Assembly (NCBI RefSeq): GCF_963576675.1
Contig: NC_088914.1
Coordinates: 16,471,001 to 16,535,000, forward strand
Source: Euphorbia lathyris
Taxonomy: Eukaryota > Streptophyta > Magnoliopsida > Malpighiales > Euphorbiaceae
Direction of reading: 5' to 3'
Length of the DNA stretch: 64,000 nt
Below are positions 59,801 to 64,000 of this stretch, piece after piece; position 1 is the first letter of the stretch; each line of letters starts with the position of its first letter. Position numbers and translations under genes: made by a program. The notes beneath the pieces were generated by a model. It ran no database searches. It had not been told where the DNA came from and saw nothing but the letters and a program-made list of their open reading frames with translations.

Positions 59801-60105
59801 TTAAAACTAGGTTTTGAGAATCATACATAATGTAATACCAATAATTAAAATGTGAAATATGGAATATGCTAGATTAAGGAGATGAAAATCTCACATTAGT
59901 GGTCTCGAGGGTGTTTGTGAGAACCCGAACCACCTCATCCTGGTGAACCACTTCTTTCACTTGCTTTGGCCGGCTGAAAGTGCCAAAATCAACATCAAAC
60001 AATTCAAAATACACAATATATGTGAGTGTTGAAAATGGGGAAAAAAAACAGAGTCAATTACTATTTCTCAACCCATTGATGCGAGCTCTGAATTACTGGT
60101 GCCAT
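53861..60105 (-). CDS. RFC4: replication factor C subunit 4 (clamp loader small subunit)
   Basis: Eleven coding exons, all with GT/AG borders: 60105-60062, 59973-59895, 59757-59678, 57969-57847, 57752-57609, 56852-56732, 56640-56578, 55490-55431, 55094-54969, 54888-54805, 53965-53861. They sum to 1029 nt, 342 residues plus TAA, with phases joining exactly. Nuclear AAA+ ATPase that, within the RFC pentamer, loads PCNA onto primed DNA. Motifs: Walker A GPPGTGKT (49-56), Walker B ILDEAD (120-125), sensor 1 FICNY (150-154), SRC finger (164-166), sensor 2 GDLRRAI (208-214). Start [15 protein letters not shown] and length agree with Arabidopsis RFC4 (At1g21690, about 339 residues). No defect seen; the only intact host gene here. 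Confidence 0.95.
54300..54640. other. GC-richer segment in RFC4 intron 10
   Basis: Lies in the 839-bp last intron. Different in base composition from the rest of the intron ('ggcctgggctggggc', 'ctggcaccccctgtgcttc') and may be an old insertion. No motif recognised; the 70-codon frame is not convincing. Confidence 0.3.
56216..56490 (-). mobile_element. RTE-type LINE 3' end in an RFC4 intron
   Basis: The minus strand reads [36 protein letters not shown] and VADTT, the C-terminal end of plant RTE ORFs. It then has GTTAGCCGACCCCGAA and a (TTG)n tail at 56216-56233. Only the last about 275 bp remain. Confidence 0.8.
58483..58782 (+). mobile_element. 300-bp miniature LTR retrotransposon (TRIM/SMART class)
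   Basis: Two LTRs of 76 bp (58483-58558) and 77 bp (58706-58782), near identical, both TGTCA...CA. Perfect TSD GTCTT (58478-58482, 58783-58787). Primer site TGGTATCAGAGC (tRNA-iMet) starts directly at 58559. Purine-rich tract gagtgtgggggtg at 58693-58705. The interior is only 147 bp and non-coding, with 'gagggttcgagtc', a tRNA B-box look-alike. It lies in RFC4 intron 3 (57970-59677), antisense to the gene. Confidence 0.9.
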
Positions 60106-60229
60106 TTATCTCCACTTTGAATTCTTGAGAGTTCTAATAAGGTACAGGACTCTAGCCGTGGGACTGCTTCCACTGAGAAAGTTATGCAGGCTTTATTGTA
60201 AATAGTAAATAGTAAATTAGTTATAATAA

Positions 60230-60300
60230 TAAGGGTAAATAGTTTATTAGTCCATAATTGGTGCATATTACACTAGTTGACAACCTTTATTTTCAGAAAT
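60230..60300 (+). repeat. fragment of MITE family M1
   Basis: 'aagggtaaatagtttattagtcc' resembles the M1 terminus. The other end is not found. Confidence 0.4.
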
Positions 60301-60353
60301 ATATTAAAGAGCACATGAGTTTTGTTTAAATCAACTACTATTCCCTTCATCCT

Positions 60354-60660
60354 AGAGATGGCAATTCGTGTCATCAGGTTGTGTTTGTGCCGTGTCAAAT
60401 TTCAGGTTAGTGTCAAAAAGTAAGGACACAAACATGACATCGAAAACTTATTCGTGTCAAAAAAAAATTAAACACGAACACAACCTGCTACAAACACCAA
60501 CTGCCGACAGGACACGAGTTCTACATGTCAATGACCAAACGTGTTAACCTGACATGACATGACATGACATGACAAGACCTCCTCACCTTAACCAACCTGT
60601 TTCACGAAGTTAACCTATTAACACAAACCCAAACCACGAAATAACCCAATCAGCTCATGC
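60354..60660. repeat. hAT-like 'gtgtcatgtcgtgt' repeat
   Basis: Begins 'agatggcaattcgtgtc', with many 'cgtgtc/gacacg' words and a TGACA microsatellite at 60550-60574, as in widespread non-autonomous plant hAT repeats. Lies in the RFC4 leader intron. Confidence 0.5.
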
Positions 60661-60918
60661 AATAACATAAACTCAAATATCTTCATAAAAAATAGAAACT
60701 CATCAAATGCTTTAATAATACATCATCAAATTTTACAATGAGGGAATATCCCTACCCTAACTGGACTCTGAACAGATGAAGTACCCAGCAGGCTATACAA
60801 GATGGCATATATTCAACTCAGTTTGAAATAAAATAAAAGTAAGAAAATCCTGTATTATATCATGATAACATGATGCTAACCTTTGGATAACATTCCCGAT
60901 AACAATTTCGGAGGAGCA

Positions 60919-61035
60919 ATGGCCAAGTGGGATATTTTAGAAACAAATCACTAAAAAACTCATAAGGGTTTGCATTCATAAAAAACCCTTATGAGTTTTT
61001 TAGTGATTTGTTTCTAAAATATCCCACTTGGCCAT
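60919..61035. repeat. perfect hairpin, 53-bp arms, 11-bp loop
   Basis: 60919-60971 and 60983-61035 are exact reverse complements. It contains 'ggccaagtgggatatttta' and 'ctaaaaaactcataagggtt'. Located in the RFC4 leader intron. No clear target duplication. Confidence 0.9.
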
Positions 61036-61375
61036 AGAAAAAGTCAATAGAAAGCAACAAAAGTCTAACTCTTATCATCCAAAATGATAACGTCCTACTC
61101 GCTCACCTTCAGAACAATTACATCTTTATGAAAGGCTTAATTAGGAGAACAATAAGAAGAAGGGGCCAAGGAGCTTCTTTTGTTACCTTGGCTTGTTGGA
61201 GACGAGTGAAAATCAGAAAACGAGAGCTGCAATTTCCTTCTTCGCAGCAGCCGGCGGCTAGATTTCAGAGAGGAGGTGACGCCGAGACGGTCGATTTCAG
61301 AGAGGACCGATGGATTTCAGTGAGGTGAGGGACACCAGGCAGAGAAGGGGAACACCTGAGGGCAAAAAAAATTAA

Positions 61376-61383
61376 GCGGGAAA
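61376..61383 (-). promoter_or_regulatory. E2F site upstream of RFC4
   Basis: TTTCCCGC on the gene's strand, a perfect E2F consensus, between the TATA box and the probable start of transcription. Confidence 0.75.
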
Positions 61384-61394
61384 ATGGAAAAAAG

Positions 61395-61402
61395 TTATAT
61401 AG
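61395..61402 (-). promoter_or_regulatory. RFC4 TATA box
   Basis: CTATATAA on the minus strand, about 30 bp before the inferred transcription start near 61365. Confidence 0.6.
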
Positions 61403-61415
61403 TTATCTCATCACT

Positions 61416-61422
61416 AACCCTA
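61416..61422 (+). promoter_or_regulatory. telo-box
   Basis: AACCCTA, a motif shared by plant ribosomal-protein and replication gene promoters. Confidence 0.55.
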
Positions 61423-61433
61423 GAACACTCTAA

Positions 61434-61439
61434 GGCCCA
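61434..61439 (-). promoter_or_regulatory. site II element
   Basis: TGGGCC on the minus strand, 11 bp from the telo-box; the pair is the known arrangement in cycling-cell promoters such as PCNA. Confidence 0.55.
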
Positions 61440-61540
61440 AATTGTAAAACTGATTTTCACATCACTTTTGGATTAGCTCTCTGTTCACGGGCCAAGTACC
61501 CCATCGGGTCATTCACACCCGCATCTAACGGATCCAAGTT

Positions 61541-61881
61541 AGGGTAAAGTATAAAAATATATATATATTGTATGATTTAAAAATTTATAAATAGATATTT
61601 GAGATTTGTGAAGTTTCGATCAAATGATCTATAAATCAATTTTTACCAACCAATACTTATAGTTTAGTTAATTTGCAAAGTCATATTTTATATGTGTTAA
61701 TTTATAAATTAGTCTTTTTAATTATTCAAATCGCTCTTGGATAAATAATCACAACAATATTTGTTTAACAGAATGTGTGAATTTACAAACTGCAAAAAGC
61801 ACTGATATCTGTAAACTTTTAAAACACGAACTTATGTTTGCAAAATAGTTAAATCAGATAGTTTATTTTTATACTTTACCT
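61541..61881. mobile_element. 341-bp MITE (family M5)
   Basis: Inverted ends AGGGTAAAGTATAAAAATA and TTTTTATACTTTACCT. AT-rich, non-coding. Related fragment at 4252-4345. Confidence 0.6.
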
Positions 61882-62715
61882 ATTAATCATTATATTTATT
61901 TATTTTTAATTATAAATTTCAATTATTAAAAATAATTTTTTTGGTGAATTTATTTAGGATGGGTTGAAATATGATTTCTAAATTTGTGAAAGTCTATTGA
62001 ATCCAAACCCGATCCATGAACAAATTTCGGATTAGCAAATTCACTAGGGAAAATTACATAGAAATTCATCTTTTACAAACTATTTACAACTATATCAAGT
62101 CATAATTTTGGATTATATCAAACTAGTAAAATCAGTACTTTTAATATATTTTAAGGATTGGAATTTATAAATTAAAAGTCTAAAATATATTTTCTAGAGT
62201 TTATGATTTATGAATTGGAGTCTATATTTCTTAAATTATGATGTAAAATCATAATATATAAAGAATAATGACATATTAAGAATTAAGTTTGATGATATGA
62301 CTTAGTTGTAATTTTGTACTTAATTATGATATTCATGTATTTGACCCTATATTGTAGAAACAAAAGAGGGAACATAACAACTTATTATAATGGAATTGTT
62401 GTGTCGTGAAAAAAACCAATGAGTTGAAAACGATTGCGGTAGACACTAGTGCAATCTGGAAGTCCGATCGTCAACCAAGGTTTATACAGCAAGCTTCGAC
62501 CTAGTGCACTCTAGGACAAAGCTGTGGAACAGCAAAAATTTAATGCCCAGAGAAGAAATAATATGAGAGCAAAATCAAAGAATCGAAAAACTAAGTTCAG
62601 AACTGCTATGGATTCCTTTTTATTTTAGTTTGAAAAACGAATGTTGTAGTGGACAATGTTTGTGAGAGAAAAACGTGGTTTATTTAATAAAAATAGGGAT
62701 AGTGGAGATAAAACA
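61882..62715. other. intergenic stretch
   Basis: AT-rich; the 62400-62540 part is less so ('gcaatctggaagtccgatcg'). No feature recognised. Confidence 0.4.
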
Positions 62716-63835
62716 GAAATTTGATCCAAACGATTTAGAATAAATACATATATCTGATCCATTAACAACGTACCCATTAGAAAGTAAAGTAATATTAAAC
62801 TATTCATACCATTCTTTGGATGCCTGTTTTAGGCCATACAATGACTTCCTTAGTTTGCATACCTTATCTTCCTGATCAGGTACAATATTTCCCTCAGGCT
62901 ATTGCACATAGATTTCTTCTTATAAATCATCATTTAGAAAAGCTTTTTCTACATCCATCTGATGTACCACAAAATTATGAATTGCTGCAATTGCAATTAA
63001 AATTCTAATAGTAGAAATTTTAGTAACAAGAGAGTAAGTATCAAAATAGTCAATTCCTTTCTTTTGACTATAGCCTACGACAACTAATCTAGTTTTGAAC
63101 TTTTCAATGGATCCATCAGGTCTTCTTTTCCTTTTGAAGATCCATTTAAGTTTTATAGTTTTGGATCCTTTAGGCAGATAAACTAGATCTCAAGTGTGAT
63201 TTACTATAATAAAGTCTAATTCATTTTTAATTGCCTCTTTTTAAAAGTTAGCATCTATAGAGGTCATGGCCTCTTCATAGGTCTTAGGATCTTCTTCTAT
63301 TAGATAAGTAGACATAAAAACATCATCTATTTTATCTGAATTTTCTAACAGAAAAGAGGAAACAAAGTCGGTCCAAAACTATTAGCTATTTTTCTTCTTT
63401 TACTTCTTCTAAGTTCATGTTCACATTCATCATATTTGTTCAAAGAACTAAAAGCAAGAGAATCACTAGCAGGCACAGAATTAGAGGGACCAACATCATC
63501 ACACGCAAGATTTTTCTTCAGAAGAAAAATATTTTCAAAGAATTCTGCATCTCTAGATTCACATATGGTATAATCATTCAGTGCCATAAATCTAAAGGCA
63601 GCACTATTAGAAGCATATCCAATAAAAATGCAATCAAAGGTTTTAGGCCCTATGTTGGGTTTCTAAAAGATGGAAAAACAACTTTAGCAAGACAACCTCA
63701 AACCCTCAAAAAATTTAAATTAGGCAAAAACCCCTTCCAAAGCTCATAAGGAGTTTTGTCTAGTTTTTTACGAGGAACTCTATTTAAAATATAGCATGCA
63801 GACAAAACAGCTTCCCCCTACATATTATCAGGCAT
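62716..63835 (-). pseudogene. Ty1/copia integrase tail and reverse transcriptase remnant
   Basis: From high to low coordinate: GEAVLSACYILNRVPRKKL and TPYELWKGFLPNLKF (integrase tail), a decayed linker, then EDPKTYEEAM, DLVYLPKGSKTIKLKW, RLVVVGYSQKKGIDYFDTY, HQMDVEKAFLNDDL, CKLRKSLYGLKQASKEW. Several stops and frameshifts. The YVDD motif and RNase H are gone, as the sequence leaves homology near 62716. At 63836 it is cut by another LTR. Confidence 0.85.
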
Positions 63836-64000
63836 TGTTGCGAGATTTCCGCAAGTGCACGGTATCGCATAGTAATAAAAAGATATCGATCCCACAAGGA
63901 ACGTTTTGATAATAAAAACTTATAATTCTGATTAAATTCGTTTTCTCGAGGTTAATAGAAAAATCGTTAAATGGTTTAAAAAGGTGTTTCTGATTCTATT
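63836..64000 (-). mobile_element. LTR of family S, cut by the window edge
   Basis: Begins TGTTGCGAGATTTCCGCAAG followed by 'tgcacggtatcgcatagtaataaaaa', colinear with the starts of the solo LTRs at 33502 and 41321. Left flank GGCAT. Confidence 0.75.

Larger units (their letters stand above)
60106..61365 (-). other. RFC4: RFC4 5' leader with probable leader intron
   Basis: A plausible non-coding first exon ends AAG|GTAACA at 61187 and an acceptor TTTCTCAG lies at 60173-60180, giving an intron of about 1.0 kb and a second leader exon part 60106-60172. Inferred from splice signals and the distance between promoter motifs and the ATG. Confidence 0.55.

Noticed and set aside
1..64000. CRISPR arrays, operons or bacterial islands
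   Set aside because: Introns, plant retroelements and 5S rDNA show a plant nuclear sequence; the direct repeats present are 5S units and transposon parts.

Overview
This is a repeat-dominated piece of a flowering-plant nuclear genome, most likely a eudicot. It holds one recognisable host gene with split exons, plus Ty1/copia (including SIRE), Ty3/gypsy (including a Tat-like remnant), L1 and RTE LINEs, Mutator-like elements, MITEs, and 5S rDNA with the plant-type -28 TATATG signal. The species cannot be named from sequence alone.

Layout. 1-10 kb: AT-rich DNA with copia fragments, four foldback MITEs in three families and one hAT-like MITE. 10.26-36.03 kb: an old Tat-like Ty3/gypsy element (integrase on +, antisense extra ORF on -, 3' LTR at 35560-36031). 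It has been opened by a SIRE-type copia (11561-28855), by an LTR element with unequal LTRs (29259-32886) and by a solo LTR (33502-34928). The SIRE itself carries a younger gag-only LTR element (19819-26056). All these insertions keep target-site duplications (TSDs), one of them with a mismatch, so the layers can be peeled off in order.

35.3-51.6 kb: a direct segmental duplication (copy A 35335-40081, copy B 46965-51602). Copy A gained two Mutator-like elements with 9-bp TSDs; copy B gained an L1 LINE. Each copy keeps the other's empty sites. Between the copies lies a degenerate array of eight 5S rRNA units (40083-43980) organised as a repeating trimer I-II-III, split by a solo LTR with a perfect TSD.

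53.86-61.4 kb: the host gene, replication factor C subunit 4 (RFC4), on the minus strand. Eleven coding exons give 342 residues without a break. Its upstream DNA has a TATA box, an E2F site, a telo-box and a site II element, the usual set for plant S-phase genes. Its introns hold a 300-bp miniature LTR element (SMART class), an RTE LINE tail and a perfect 53-bp-arm hairpin. 61.5-64 kb: a MITE, a decayed copia pol and the start of another LTR.

No intact TE coding capacity was seen: every TE reading frame has stops, frameshifts or truncation.
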